Made by a program: the position numbers and the translations under genes | Origin: JANQPD01 sp963715655 | GTDB taxonomy: Bacteria; Bacteroidota; Bacteroidia; Flavobacteriales; Schleiferiaceae | Direction of reading: 5' to 3' | NCBI GenBank assembly: GCA_963715655.1 | Contig: OY970262.1 | Coordinates: 1,178,001-1,242,000, forward strand | DNA length: 64,000 bases | The notes under the pieces: model-generated | Told to the model about the DNA's origin: nothing | Databases searched by the model: none | The model's input: only the letters and a program-made list of their open reading frames with translations | In this document: positions 51,955 to 61,400 of the stretch, one piece after another | Layout of the letters: the number at the start of each line of letters is the position of its first letter | How positions within the stretch are numbered: position 1 is the stretch's first letter

Positions 51955-52563
51955 ATGACAAATAAATTACACATTATTCCGCATAAGCATGTAGTAACCA
52001 AAGCCGATCGTAACCGTCAGCGTGGGCATGGTTCTCTTTTAGTTTGGTTTGTTGGGCTTTCTGGTTCCGGTAAATCTACCCTTGCCAATGCTGTGGAAAA
52101 ACAGCTTTTTGAAGAAGGTTTTGCCACCTATATTTTAGATGGAGATAACATTCGATCGGGCTTAAATAGTGATTTAGATTTTTCTGATACATCCCGTAAG
52201 GAAAATATTAGGCGCATAGGAGAGGTAGCACATTTAATGGTAGAAGCGGGTGTAATTACCCTTACCGCCTTTATTTCTCCTTTCAAAGAAGAGCGCGAAA
52301 AAGTGAAAAATAGGGTAGGAGCAAATAATTTTATGGAGGTGTATGTAAATTGCCCCCTGGCCGAATGTGAAAAGCGTGATGTTAAAGGCTTATACAAAAA
52401 AGCGCGGAGTGGTGAGATTCCAAATTTCACAGGAATTAACTCTCCTTTTGAAGCACCTGAAAACCCTGATGTAGAGGTGTTAAGCGCTACATTAACGGTG
52501 GAGGATGGCGCGAAAAAAATAGTAGAACAAATAAAAATCAGATTAAAATCATTAGCCGGTTAA
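51955..52563 (+). CDS. cysC: Adenylylsulfate kinase
   Basis: Phosphorylates APS to PAPS in assimilation. About 202 residues from the ATG at 51955 (MTNKLHIIPHKHVV); an upstream in-frame ATG at 51922 lies inside the permease gene, so the inner start is chosen. The P-loop GLSGSGKS is at 34-41. DGDNIRSGLNSDLDFS and RRIGEVAHLMVEAGVI follow, and the catalytic-lid region FISPFKEEREKVK near 105 is typical of APS kinases. Second gene of the operon, followed after 30 bp by cysD. Confidence 0.95.
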   Translation: MTNKLHIIPHKHVVTKADRNRQRGHGSLLVWFVGLSGSGKSTLANAVEKQLFEEGFATYILDGDNIRSGLNSDLDFSDTSRKENIRRIGEVAHLMVEAGVITLTAFISPFKEEREKVKNRVGANNFMEVYVNCPLAECEKRDVKGLYKKARSGEIPNFTGINSPFEAPENPDVEVLSATLTVEDGAKKIVEQIKIRLKSLAG

Positions 52564-52593
52564 GGCTGTATAATTTCACTAAAATAACGATAT

Positions 52594-53496
52594 ATGCGAT
52601 ATTCATTAACCCACTTAAAAGAGTTAGAAGCAGAGTCCATTTTTGTGATTCGCGAGGTGTACGCACAGTTTCAAAACCCGGCAATACTATTTAGCGGAGG
52701 TAAAGATTCTATTGTACTAACACATTTGGCGCGCAAGGCATTTTACCCTGCTTCCATACCTTTTCCTTTGGTGCATATTGATACTGGACATAATTTTCCG
52801 GAAACTATAGCTTTTCGTAATGCCTTAGTAGAAAAAATTGGCTGCAAATTAATAATTGGCTCCGTGCAAAATTCTATTGATAAAGGGCACGTGCGGGAAG
52901 AAACAGGTAAAAATGCCAGCCGTAATGCTTTACAAACCACCACGCTTTTAGATACTATTGAGGCAAATGGTTTTGATGCGTGTATGGGCGGTGCACGTAG
53001 AGATGAAGAAAAAGCTAGGGCTAAAGAACGGTTCTTTTCGCACCGCGATGATTTTGGTCAGTGGGATCCTAAAAATCAACGTCCTGAACTTTGGAATTTG
53101 TTTAATGGACACATGAATATGGGCGAAAATTTTAGAGTTTTTCCTATCAGCAATTGGACAGAAATGGATATTTGGCAGTATATATTGGCCGAAAATATTG
53201 AAATTCCTTTACTCTATTTAGCGCATAAAAGAGCAGTTATTTGGCGTAACAATTCATGGTTACCGGTTTCCGATTTTATTACACTTCAAGAAAATGAAAT
53301 CCCTGAAACAAAACAAGTACGTTTTAGAACCTTGGGCGATATAACCATTACCGGAGGCGAAGAATCTGAAGCGGATACACTTACCAAAATTGTGGAAGAA
53401 GTAGCCGCGGCTAGACATACCGAAAGAGGTAACAGAGCCGATGATAAACGTAGTGAAACCAGTATGGAGGATCGAAAAAAACAAGGGTATTTTTAA
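52594..53496 (+). CDS. cysD: Sulfate adenylyltransferase subunit 2
   Basis: Small subunit of ATP sulfurylase; with CysN it makes APS from sulfate and ATP. 300 residues, normal. The ATP pyrophosphatase PP-loop FSGGKDSIVL is at 33-42, LVHIDTGHNFPET near 66 and ACMGGARRDEEKARAKERFF near 130. The C-terminus TSMEDRKKQGYF is the family ending. Preceded by cysC by 30 bp. The 226 bp between it and cysN contain a 6-unit tandem repeat. Confidence 0.97.
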   Translation: MRYSLTHLKELEAESIFVIREVYAQFQNPAILFSGGKDSIVLTHLARKAFYPASIPFPLVHIDTGHNFPETIAFRNALVEKIGCKLIIGSVQNSIDKGHVREETGKNASRNALQTTTLLDTIEANGFDACMGGARRDEEKARAKERFFSHRDDFGQWDPKNQRPELWNLFNGHMNMGENFRVFPISNWTEMDIWQYILAENIEIPLLYLAHKRAVIWRNNSWLPVSDFITLQENEIPETKQVRFRTLGDITITGGEESEADTLTKIVEEVAAARHTERGNRADDKRSETSMEDRKKQGYF

Positions 53497-53568
53497 AAAT
53501 TGCTATGGTATAAGGTGTTGTAAATCAAATTTTTGTATCATCTTTTTTGATTTTCATTCTTTGTAACG

Positions 53569-53698
53569 CTAATACTAATCCTCTTAATACTTAATACCAT
53601 CCTCTTAATACTTAATACTCATCGTCCTAATACTTAATACTCATCGTCCTAATACTTAATACTTATCGTCCTAATACTTAATACTCATCGTCCTAATA
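53569..53698. repeat. Tandem repeat between cysD and cysN: six 21-22-bp units
   Basis: Two 21-bp units at 53569-53589 and 53590-53610 are followed by four 22-bp units at 53611-53632, 53633-53654, 53655-53676 and 53677-53698. The unit core is CTTAATACTCATCGTCCTAA, with CATCCTC in place of CATCGTC in the early units. The array ends 24 bp before the cysN start. It is AT-rich and might form a transcript spacer; repeated TAATACT words could serve as weak promoter parts. Confidence 0.95.
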
Positions 53699-53722
53699 CA
53701 CTCTCCATTAAAATAAAAAATC

Positions 53723-55003
53723 ATGTCAGAAAATACTTCTTCAAACGCCTATTTAAACATGCAGTTGCTACGCTTTACCACAGCCGGCAGCGTAGATGAT
53801 GGCAAAAGCACCCTTATTGGCAGGTTGTTGTTCGACTCTAAATCAATATTTGAAGATCAATTAGATGCCGTGGAAAGTAGTAGCGCAAAGCGCGGCTTAA
53901 ATCATGTAGATTTAAGTTTATTAACCGATGGACTTAAAGCGGAACGTGAGCAAGGGATAACCATAGACGTGGCTTACCGCTATTTTGCAACACCAAAACG
54001 CAAGTTTATAATTGCCGATACACCGGGGCATATTCAATATACGCGCAACATGGTTACCGGTGCATCTACGGCTAATCTGGCTCTAATCTTAATTGACGTA
54101 AGGCATGGCGTTATTGAGCAAACTTGTCGCCATTCATTTATTGCCAGCCTTTTGCAAATTCCACATTTAGTGGTATGTATTAATAAAATGGATTTAGCCG
54201 ATTATGAAGAAGCAGCCTATAATAAAGTGGTGGAACAGTATAAAGATTTTGCATCTAAGCTTGATGTGCAAGACGTTAGGTTTGTGCCTATAAGTGCTTT
54301 ACATGGCGATAACGTGGTAAATCGTTCCACAAAAATGGATTGGTATCAAGGAGAAACCCTTTTGCATACGCTAGAAACCATTCACATTGGCAGCGATCAT
54401 AACCACATTGATTGTCGTTTTCCGGTGCAAACCGTTATTCGTCCACATAGTGATGCATTTCACGATTACCGCGGATACGCAGGCCGCATAGCCGGTGGTA
54501 TTTACAAGCCGGGTGATGAAGTTGTAGTGCTTCCATCTGGATTTACCTCTAAAATTAAAAGTATTGACACCTTTGAAGGAAATGTAGCGCAGGCTTTTGC
54601 GCCTATGAGTGTTACGCTTACGCTGGATGATGATGTGGATGTAAGCCGTGGCGATATGATTGTAAGGCCTAATAACCAACCCAGTATGACACAAGATTTA
54701 GATGTGATGCTTTGCTGGCTGAACAATCAAAAACCCAATCCGCGCACAAAATATATTGTAAAGCATACAACCAACGAAGCGCGCTGTATGATAAAAAATG
54801 TGCTATATAAAGTAAACATCAATACGCTACACCGTGTTGAAAATGACAAGGAATTAGGCATGAATGAAATTGCCCGCGTGCAATTGCGCACTACAAAACC
54901 CTTAATGGTAGATGATTATAACGACAATAGAAATACCGGAAGTTTAATTTTAATTGATGAAACCACCAATGAAACCGTGGCTGCGGGTATGGTACGGTTG
55001 TAG
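53723..55003 (+). CDS. cysN: Sulfate adenylyltransferase subunit 1 (GTPase)
   Basis: GTP-driven large subunit of ATP sulfurylase. 426 residues, a bit shorter than enterobacterial CysN. GTPase motifs: G1 GSVDDGKST at 22-30, effector-region RGLNHVDLSLLTDGLKAE near 57, G3 DTPGH at 99-103, G4 NKMD at 154-157. The two C-terminal beta-barrels match EF-Tu-like domains 2 and 3 (VSRGDMIVRP). No CysC domain is fused; cysC is separate upstream. Probably part of the permease-cysC-cysD-cysN operon despite the tandem-repeat spacer. Confidence 0.97.
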   Translation: MSENTSSNAYLNMQLLRFTTAGSVDDGKSTLIGRLLFDSKSIFEDQLDAVESSSAKRGLNHVDLSLLTDGLKAEREQGITIDVAYRYFATPKRKFIIADTPGHIQYTRNMVTGASTANLALILIDVRHGVIEQTCRHSFIASLLQIPHLVVCINKMDLADYEEAAYNKVVEQYKDFASKLDVQDVRFVPISALHGDNVVNRSTKMDWYQGETLLHTLETIHIGSDHNHIDCRFPVQTVIRPHSDAFHDYRGYAGRIAGGIYKPGDEVVVLPSGFTSKIKSIDTFEGNVAQAFAPMSVTLTLDDDVDVSRGDMIVRPNNQPSMTQDLDVMLCWLNNQKPNPRTKYIVKHTTNEARCMIKNVLYKVNINTLHRVENDKELGMNEIARVQLRTTKPLMVDDYNDNRNTGSLILIDETTNETVAAGMVRL

Positions 55004-55072
55004 TTTTGAAGTGAAAGCTTTAAAGCAAATTAGAAAAACTAAACTTGTTTACATTTACAAAAACTACGGCTG

Positions 55073-55630
55073 TTGAAAAAAATTTTAGGACATATTTTTT
55101 TAGGTGTATTAGGCTGGAAGGTTACGGCCAAAGTAACTGAAAAGATGAAGCATTGCGTAATGATTGCTGCACCACATACCACCAATTGGGATTTTCCTAT
55201 TGCGTTGGGTGCTTTTTGGATTATGGGTGTGGATTTAAAATTTTTTATAAAAGATACCTACACAAAAGGTCTGTTCGGATGGTTTTTCAAAAGTTTGGGT
55301 GCTATTGGTGTTAATCGTGAAAATAGAAAAAACGGTTTAGTAAAGCACGCAGTTAATCTTTTACAAGAGAATGAAAAACTGGTTATTATGGTGCCACCGG
55401 AAGGCACACGGAAGCCCGTGGAAAAATGGAAGTTAGGGTTTTACCACATTGCCGTTACGGCAGAAGTACCCATTGGGCTTGGCTATTTAGATTATGTAAA
55501 AAAAGAAGCGGGCGTAGCCAATGTTTTTGATCCCGTTGGAATAGTAGAAGAGGATTTAAAATATATACAGGAAGTATATCGCCCAATAAAAGGTAAAAAC
55601 CCTGAATGGTACAATCCGGAAATTTTTTAG
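55073..55630 (+). CDS. Acyltransferase (1-acyl-glycerol-3-phosphate acyltransferase-like)
   Basis: A 185-residue membrane-associated acyltransferase starting at TTG (no in-frame ATG before residue 25). The catalytic HX4D box is HTTNWD at 35-40, and the substrate loop PPEGTR lies at 108-113. Similar PlsC-like proteins transfer acyl chains to lysophosphatidate or ornithine lipids; substrate unknown. It follows cysN by 69 bp on the same strand and may be co-transcribed. A bidirectional-looking terminator lies 145 bp after it. Confidence 0.83.
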   Translation: MKKILGHIFLGVLGWKVTAKVTEKMKHCVMIAAPHTTNWDFPIALGAFWIMGVDLKFFIKDTYTKGLFGWFFKSLGAIGVNRENRKNGLVKHAVNLLQENEKLVIMVPPEGTRKPVEKWKLGFYHIAVTAEVPIGLGYLDYVKKEAGVANVFDPVGIVEEDLKYIQEVYRPIKGKNPEWYNPEIF

Positions 55631-55774
55631 GGTGGTTAGAATCGATTCATACATCGGGAAAAACTGAAAAAGGTAGTAGCCACAGATTACGCAAATTAGC
55701 ACAGATTTTAGCGGTATTCTTTGTAGCGACTCAAACAAGCTACATTAAAATTTTTCTTTTTACATCTTAAAGCA

Positions 55775-55808
55775 AAAAAACCGCTTAGCATACACCAAGT
55801 GGTTTTTT
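55775..55808. terminator. Bidirectional terminator closing the tRNA array
   Basis: AAAAAACCGCTT (55775-55786) pairs with AAGTGGTTTTTT (55797-55808), 12 pairs with one G-U and a 10-nt loop. Poly-A on the left and poly-T on the right let it work in both directions: for the acyltransferase gene (plus) and for the tRNA array (minus), which it follows by 4 bp. Confidence 0.8.
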
Positions 55809-55811
55809 AAA

Positions 55812-55941
55812 GTGATCGCGACAGGATTTTTAAACTGTGTCCGTCCCGCTAAGAGCGGGATGCTTTTTATTTAGCTAGTGATCGCGACAGGATTCGAACC
55901 TGTGACCGTCCCGCTAAGAGCGGGATGCTTTTATTTGGCTA
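55812..55941 (-). repeat. Two tandem units containing the tRNA-Arg 3' part
   Basis: Units at 55812-55877 and 55878-55941. On the minus strand each has an A/T-rich lead, GCA, a hairpin TCCCGCT-CTT-AGCGGGA in place of the anticodon arm, then CGG, the T-arm and the CGCGATC acceptor strand of the neighbouring tRNA. The unit next to the tRNA keeps the T-arm (ACAGGTTCGAATCCTGT) perfectly; the outer one has decayed to ACAGTTTAAAAATCCTGT. Neither has the 5' acceptor strand or D-arm. Confidence 0.9.
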
Positions 55942-55942
55942 G

Positions 55943-56016
55943 TGATCGCGACAGGATTCGAACCTGTGACCGTCTGCTTAGAAGGCAGATGCTCTATCCA
56001 GCTGAGCTACGCGACC
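55943..56016 (-). tRNA. tRNA-Arg (anticodon UCU)
   Basis: A complete 74-nt cloverleaf on the minus strand: acceptor GGTCGCG pairs with CGCGATC (one G-U), D-arm GCTCAGCTGGATAGAGC, anticodon stem TCTGC/GCAGA around the loop CTTCTAA (anticodon TCT), variable region CGGTC and T-arm ACAGG-TTCGAAT-CCTGT, discriminator A. CCA is not encoded. It decodes AGA/AGG arginine codons. This is the only intact copy in a run of partial copies of itself. Confidence 0.95.
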
Positions 56017-56450
56017 TTATATTTTTTACGAAACGCGTGTTAAGCATTTCCTGTTACCGTCCCGCTTGCAGCGGGATGCTCTATCCAGCTGAGCTACGCG
56101 ACCTTATATTTTTTACGAAACGCGTGTTAAGCATTTCCTGTTACCGTCCCGCTTGCAGCGGGATGCTCTATCCAGCTGAGCTACGCGACCTTATGTTTTT
56201 ACGAAACGCGTGTTAAGCATTTCCTGTTACCGTCCCGCTTGCAGCGGGATGCTCTATCCAGCTGAGCTACGCGACCTTATATTTTTTACGAAACGCGTGT
56301 TAAGCATTTCCTGTTATCGTCCCGCTTGTAGCGGGATGCTCTATCCAGCTGAGCTACGCGACCTTATGTTTTTTACGAAACGCGTGTTAAGCATTTCCTG
56401 TTACCGTCCCGCTTGCAGCGGGATGCTCTATCCAGCTGAGCTACGCGACC
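56017..56450 (-). repeat. Five tandem 86-87-bp units containing the tRNA-Arg 5' part
   Basis: Units end at 56103, 56190, 56276, 56363 and 56450 (plus-strand right edges). On the minus strand each reads the tRNA 5' part (GGTCGCGTAGCTCAGCTGG, then ATAGAGCA), a hairpin TCCCGCT-GCA-AGCGGGA in place of the anticodon arm, CGGTAACAGG (variable region and first T-stem strand), then a ~37-nt linker with AACACGCGTTTCGT. Copies are nearly identical (a GTA-for-GCA change, one A/G change and one T deletion). No T-loop or 3' acceptor strand is present, so none can be a normal tRNA. Confidence 0.93.
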
Positions 56451-56467
56451 TTATTTGTAAAGGGCGG

Positions 56468-56475
56468 CAAATATA
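56468..56475 (-). promoter_or_regulatory. Candidate promoter of the tRNA array
   Basis: On the minus strand TATATTTG is an exact TAnnTTTG match. It ends 18 nt before the GGTCGCG start of the first 5'-part unit (56450), which places transcription initiation near 56461. No -33 TTG at the right distance was seen. Confidence 0.5.
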
Positions 56476-56559
56476 ATTTTTTCTTTTAAAAAAACCCGCT
56501 AAATCCACACTTTTAAACCACCGCTCCCTCCTTACCTTGCAGCACTTATATTTTCTTAT

Positions 56560-57663
56560 ATGCCCAAATACGTTTTTTGCTTTTTTCTATTTGCATATAG
56601 TTGCGTTATCAACGCACAAGCGCAAGCTGATTCCTTGCAAACCTCGCCCTTAGATTCTGCAAATAAACCCGTGTATAATATACTACCCATAGTATTTTAT
56701 TTACCCGAAACCAAGTTAGGTTTTGGTGCAGGAGGTATTGTTTCCTTTCGATTCAAAGGTGAAAAGCCTAGCACCGCTTCCTCACAATTACAAATTGGTG
56801 CCACCTACACACTAAATAATCAATTACTACTTTATTTTCCTTACCGCCTGTTTTGGAAAAACGAAAGTAGATTAGCCTATGGAGAATTAGGGTATTATAT
56901 ATATGTATATCCTTACTATGGCATTGGTATTAACAGCACATCAACCGATGAGGAATTTTACGAGGTTTCTTACCCACGTTTTAGAGCCAGTTATTTACGA
57001 AAAGTAAAACAAAATGTATATTTAGGTGTACGCTATTGGTTGGATGATTTCAACATTACCCGCTTTGCCGATAATGGAAATTTAAAAAACAAAAATGTAA
57101 TAGGCACAGCAGGAGGTAGGGTAGCAGGTTTGGGGGTAGTAACTAATTTCGACTCACGCAACAATCAGTTTTATCCTACCCAAGGGTGGTTTATAGAAGG
57201 TGTAGTTTTACCACACACCAAATATGTGGGTAGCGAATATGAATTATTAAAACTTTCGTTTGATGCCGCTACTTACCTCACTAAGGGCAAACACACCTTT
57301 GCTTTAAATACATATTTAGAGAGTAATATAGGCACTGTTCCTTTTTATAATATGGCTTTTATTGGTGGTTCTAAACGCTTACGCGGATACATTGACGGGC
57401 GCTTTCGCGATAATAATGCCGCTGTTTTGCAAGGGGAGTACCGTTGGAAATTTTATAAGCGTTTTGGATTAACTGCCTTTTACAGTTCAGGCAACGTATT
57501 TAACAACCTCACAGACCTTACTATTGCTGAAACCAAACAAACCGTAGGTGGCGGGTTGCGCTTTCAATTGAGTAAGCGAGAGTTGGTTAACATACGTATT
57601 GATTACGGCTATGCTTTTGACGGCAGTAATAATTTTTACTTAACTTTTGGAGAAGCTTTTTAA
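56560..57663 (+). CDS. Outer membrane protein, BamA/D15 surface-antigen family
   Basis: A 367-residue outer-membrane barrel. The signal peptide covers residues 1-20 (ends NAQA). The body is a run of amphipathic beta strands (PIVFYLPETKLGFGAGG, YPRFRASYLRKVKQNVYLGV) and contains the family mark FIGGSKRLRGYIDGRFRDN (about 265-283), corresponding to the RGF/Y loop of BamA-like proteins. No POTRA domains, so it is a short barrel-only member rather than BamA itself, possibly for lipid or patatin-like export. The ending YLTFGEAF has the terminal Phe of outer membrane barrels. Its substrate is unknown. Confidence 0.83.
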   Translation: MPKYVFCFFLFAYSCVINAQAQADSLQTSPLDSANKPVYNILPIVFYLPETKLGFGAGGIVSFRFKGEKPSTASSQLQIGATYTLNNQLLLYFPYRLFWKNESRLAYGELGYYIYVYPYYGIGINSTSTDEEFYEVSYPRFRASYLRKVKQNVYLGVRYWLDDFNITRFADNGNLKNKNVIGTAGGRVAGLGVVTNFDSRNNQFYPTQGWFIEGVVLPHTKYVGSEYELLKLSFDAATYLTKGKHTFALNTYLESNIGTVPFYNMAFIGGSKRLRGYIDGRFRDNNAAVLQGEYRWKFYKRFGLTAFYSSGNVFNNLTDLTIAETKQTVGGGLRFQLSKRELVNIRIDYGYAFDGSNNFYLTFGEAF

Positions 57664-58454
57664 TACATGCCGTGTAGTTTTAAAGCACAACTTATATCCC
57701 ATACGGAGAACAGAAAAACACTCATTTATAATGGGTGCTAAAAGTTGACCATCAATAAAACAATATTCTTTGTTTCATAGACTTTTGATTCTTACTACAA
57801 TGGAACAACCCTTACTTACCCGTAAAACCTGAGTTAGATTTTATATAACTAAATATGAGCATCTAAACTTCTTTAAAGCCCCCAGCTCAAGCTTTGGCGG
57901 GGGAGTAGCGACACATGCAGCTAAACACCCCGCCTTGGCGGGGTTGGGGGGTTAGATTGTTCTTTTACAACTATTAAATCACAAATTATCAGATAAATTT
58001 ATTTTAGTTTTAATCGAACTCAGCTCCATAAACCTATATATGGTGAAAACATGGTTAAGTTTTGGTTAAACCAAAAATAGGCTGTTTTATCTATGAGATC
58101 ATTGCTCAACTTCTAATGAAAAGCTATCCAAGTTAAATGCCTCCGGCTGTATTTACACTTTTAATAGGGAAAAATAGAAGAAACAAGCGGATTTAGTGTA
58201 GGAAAACTAAAATATAATAAGCATTTAGCTCTACTTAACTAACTTATATGCATCGTTAACTAATTCTTTTGTTATTTTTTATGCTTAACGGAAGTTTTCT
58301 TATTCTCGTTGTTTTTCAAAAGGTTAATTACATTTTTTAGCTTACTTATAAGTAGGAATACTATGCGTGCATAAGTATTCTATTTGTTTTAGGTTTTTTG
58401 AAGCCTTAATATTGTAATCCTTATTTTATATAATAGTAACATAATTCTCTAAAA
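57664..58454. other. Non-coding gap, 791 bp
   Basis: No credible gene on either strand. The only distinct feature is the GC-rich hairpin pair at 57879-57943. The last 200 bp are very AT-rich and should carry the promoter of the giant secreted protein, but no TAnnTTTG match was found. Confidence 0.5.
57879..57943. repeat. GC-rich palindromic element (two adjacent hairpins)
   Basis: CCCCC (57879-57883)...GGGGG (57899-57903) bracket a CTCAAGCTTTGG core, and 25 bp later CCCCGCC-TT-GGCGGGG (57928-57943) is a perfect 7-bp stem. It is followed by TTGGGGGGTT. The composition contrasts sharply with the AT-rich surroundings, as for dispersed palindromic elements. Confidence 0.6.
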
Positions 58455-61400
58455 ATGAAAAGAATTTTATTCTTATTTGGCTTGATAGCGCTCAGTTGGG
58501 GTGTACAAGCGCAACTTACGGCTCCCGTCACAGAATCATTTACTTCTGGTAGCACTCCTACTAGTTGGAGTCAGAGTGCCACAACAGGTGGTCCTTGGGT
58601 TTTTTCCACTTTTAATAATAGTGTAAACTGTCCACAGGCTTTTGATCACACAGGTAATTCAGGCAATTATGCATGGATGGACCAAAGTGGAACGGATGCT
58701 GGAGTTATTTTAGAAATGCCAGATGTGAACGTTACCAGTTTAACTACTCCTTACTTGGAGTTTTATTATTGGATGTGCGGTTCGGGCTATACGCCACCTA
58801 ACTTAACGTATATTGAAACCTACAATGGTACTTCATGGTCGGTTTTAGATTCTATTACTACCGCTACGGTAGGTTGGCAATACTATGGTTATGATTTAAC
58901 TGGTTTAACATTTGGTACTAATTTGGTGCGTGTTCGTTTCAGAGCTGAGTCAGGTGGTTCCACCAGTGATTTTTTTGGAGATAATGCTTTAGATGATATT
59001 AGTATTATTGAAGCACCTACTTGCCAAATTCCTACCAGTTTATCAGCAAGTGCAATCACATCGTCAGGTGCCACCCTTAGTTGGAATTCAGTTTCTAACG
59101 CCTTAAATGGTTATGAAGTGATATATGGAGTAACGGGTTTCAACCCTGCCACTGCAGGTACTTCTTCTACGGTAACAGCTAACAGTTTAGTTATCTCCAC
59201 TTTAGCAGGGGCCACTACTTATGATGCGTATATAATTGCGGATTGTGGAACAACTGATGGAATATCAGATACTTCATCTCCAGTTTCGTTTACCACCTTA
59301 TGTGTTCCTTTTACCGCCCCTTATAGTAATAATTTTGATAGTGAAACGGATGGTCAAGTTGCGCTATGCTGGGAGCAATATGTAAATTATAGCACTTTTG
59401 CTTACGCTCGTGTAGAAAATTTAGGTACGCCACGTAGTGGAACGCAGCAATTGGCCTTGTACAATCAAAGTGGTTTTACTGCCAATGATACATTAGTAGC
59501 CGTTAGTCCAGAGTTTAGTGATTTAACAGCGGGTGATAAGCAAATACGTTTTCATGTGAAATCTACTGACGATCGAGTACGATTGTTTGTTGTAACCTTA
59601 GATGCAAATACACCTGGTGCTACACCAACTTTCATAGATACGATTAACTTCTCATCAATAGACACGTATCAAGAAATTATATTACCTATAACCACCGCTA
59701 ATAATTATAATGGAACAGATACGTACGTGGGTTTCTTATACGACTTATCTACTACGGCAGCTACATTTGATTATATTTATATCGATGACTTCTTTTACGA
59801 GGTAATCCCAACCTGTTCTAAAGTTAGCAACTTATTTCTATCAGCTGTTACTAATACATCAGGAACTATAGGTTTTAGTAACCCAAGTACAGCGGTAGAG
59901 TATGAGTTTGGCCCAACGGGGTTTACACAAGGAACTAATGCTGCGGGTATTGTATCAAGCACCGCTAATCCATTTACCATAAGTGGTTTACCGGCAAATA
60001 CAGAATTTGATGTGTATGTACGTAATGATTGTGGTAATGGAGATGTTTCCGTTTGGGAAGGACCATTTACCTTTAGAACGTTATGTAATGCTATAAACGT
60101 AACCTATACTACAGGTTTTGAGAATGACCCTATAAATTCTGCCCCATTATGCTGGTCTAATAAAGTTACTGGTTCTGTTTCTGCTTATGCAGAAGTAAGA
60201 GCATTGACGTTTACAAATGCACCATTTGCAGGAACTCAAGCGTTATATATATATAATTTTAATGCTTCAGTTAATGATACGGTTGCAGCAATTAGCCCCC
60301 AGTTTAGTGATTTAACAGCTGGTGATAAACGCATTCGCTTTCAAGCTAATGTTTCAAGCACTAATACCGAGCTAATTATAGCTACCACAAGTTCTCCTTT
60401 AAGCAATACTTATAATTTTTTAGATACCATTAGCTTCTCTTCTACCAATACATACGGAGAAATAATATTCAATTTTAATACAGCGAATGGCTATAATGGT
60501 ACTGACGAATACATTGTATTTATGCACAACATGGGTCAGACCTTTTCCTATGTGCGTATGGATGATTTCACCTACGAGAATGCGCCAGCGTGTATTCCAC
60601 CATTGGGTGCTAGTCTAGGAACTTTTGCAGTAACGGCCACAGGTGCATCTACTTTTTGGGGTGCCAACTCAGCGGGATTTAAAACCTATGTAGAAGTTGG
60701 GCCACAAGGTTTTGCTCCAGGAGTTGGTTTAGCTACTGTGTTAGACTCTACGTTGGGTACAGTTGATACGCTTGCTATTACCGGACTTAATGCACAAACA
60801 GATTATGAGTTTTATGTACAAGATAGTTGTACAGTAGATGGATTAAGCCCATGGGTTGGGCCTTTCGCCTTCACTACCAAGTGTTTAATCACCTCTCCCA
60901 TAACATTGCCGCTTAATGAAGATTTTGAATCATACACAGCGGGTGCTTTTGGGCCAAATGAAGATTTTTGTAATATTGGTTACTATTGGTCTTTTGAAGG
61001 TGGCGATGCCTCTTCTAGAATTAGAACAACTGCGGGTACTGCCTTTAATAAGTCAGGGCTTCAAGCCTTTACATTAGATCACTCTCCAAGTGCTAGTAAC
61101 ATCAACACTAATTTCCTAATCCTTACCGTAGATTTATCTACTAACACTACGGCTAGTGGTATTGAACTTGGTTTTAGTTATATGGAGCATGGTCAAGAGG
61201 CAAATTCAGATAACATGGTTTGGGTACGTGGCGCTCCAACTGATCCTTGGATTCAAATTTATGATTTAGAGTTGAACTCTGCTGGAAACGGAACCTATAA
61301 TGATGTTAGTCAATTAGATATTGTAGCGCCTATTACGGCTGCTGGCCAGTCTATTGGAGCGCTTACACAAATTCGTTTCGGTCAATCTGGAAGATTTTCA

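Noticed and set aside
55812..55941. att sites of an integrative element at the tRNA 3' end
   Set aside because: Repeated tRNA 3' parts can mark integrations, but no integrase is present, the units are only ~65 bp apart, and the anticodon-arm replacement is not explained by attB duplication.
56017..56450. CRISPR array
   Set aside because: Units are contiguous and near-identical over their full 86-87 bp, with no unique spacers, and derive from a tRNA; no cas genes nearby.
55878..56476. Two plus-strand reading frames (55878-56216 and 56210-56476) with a repeated SISCYRPACSGMLYPAELRD peptide
   Set aside because: They are antisense translations of the tRNA and of its half-units. The peptide repeats only because the DNA units do; such frames are common false genes over tRNAs.
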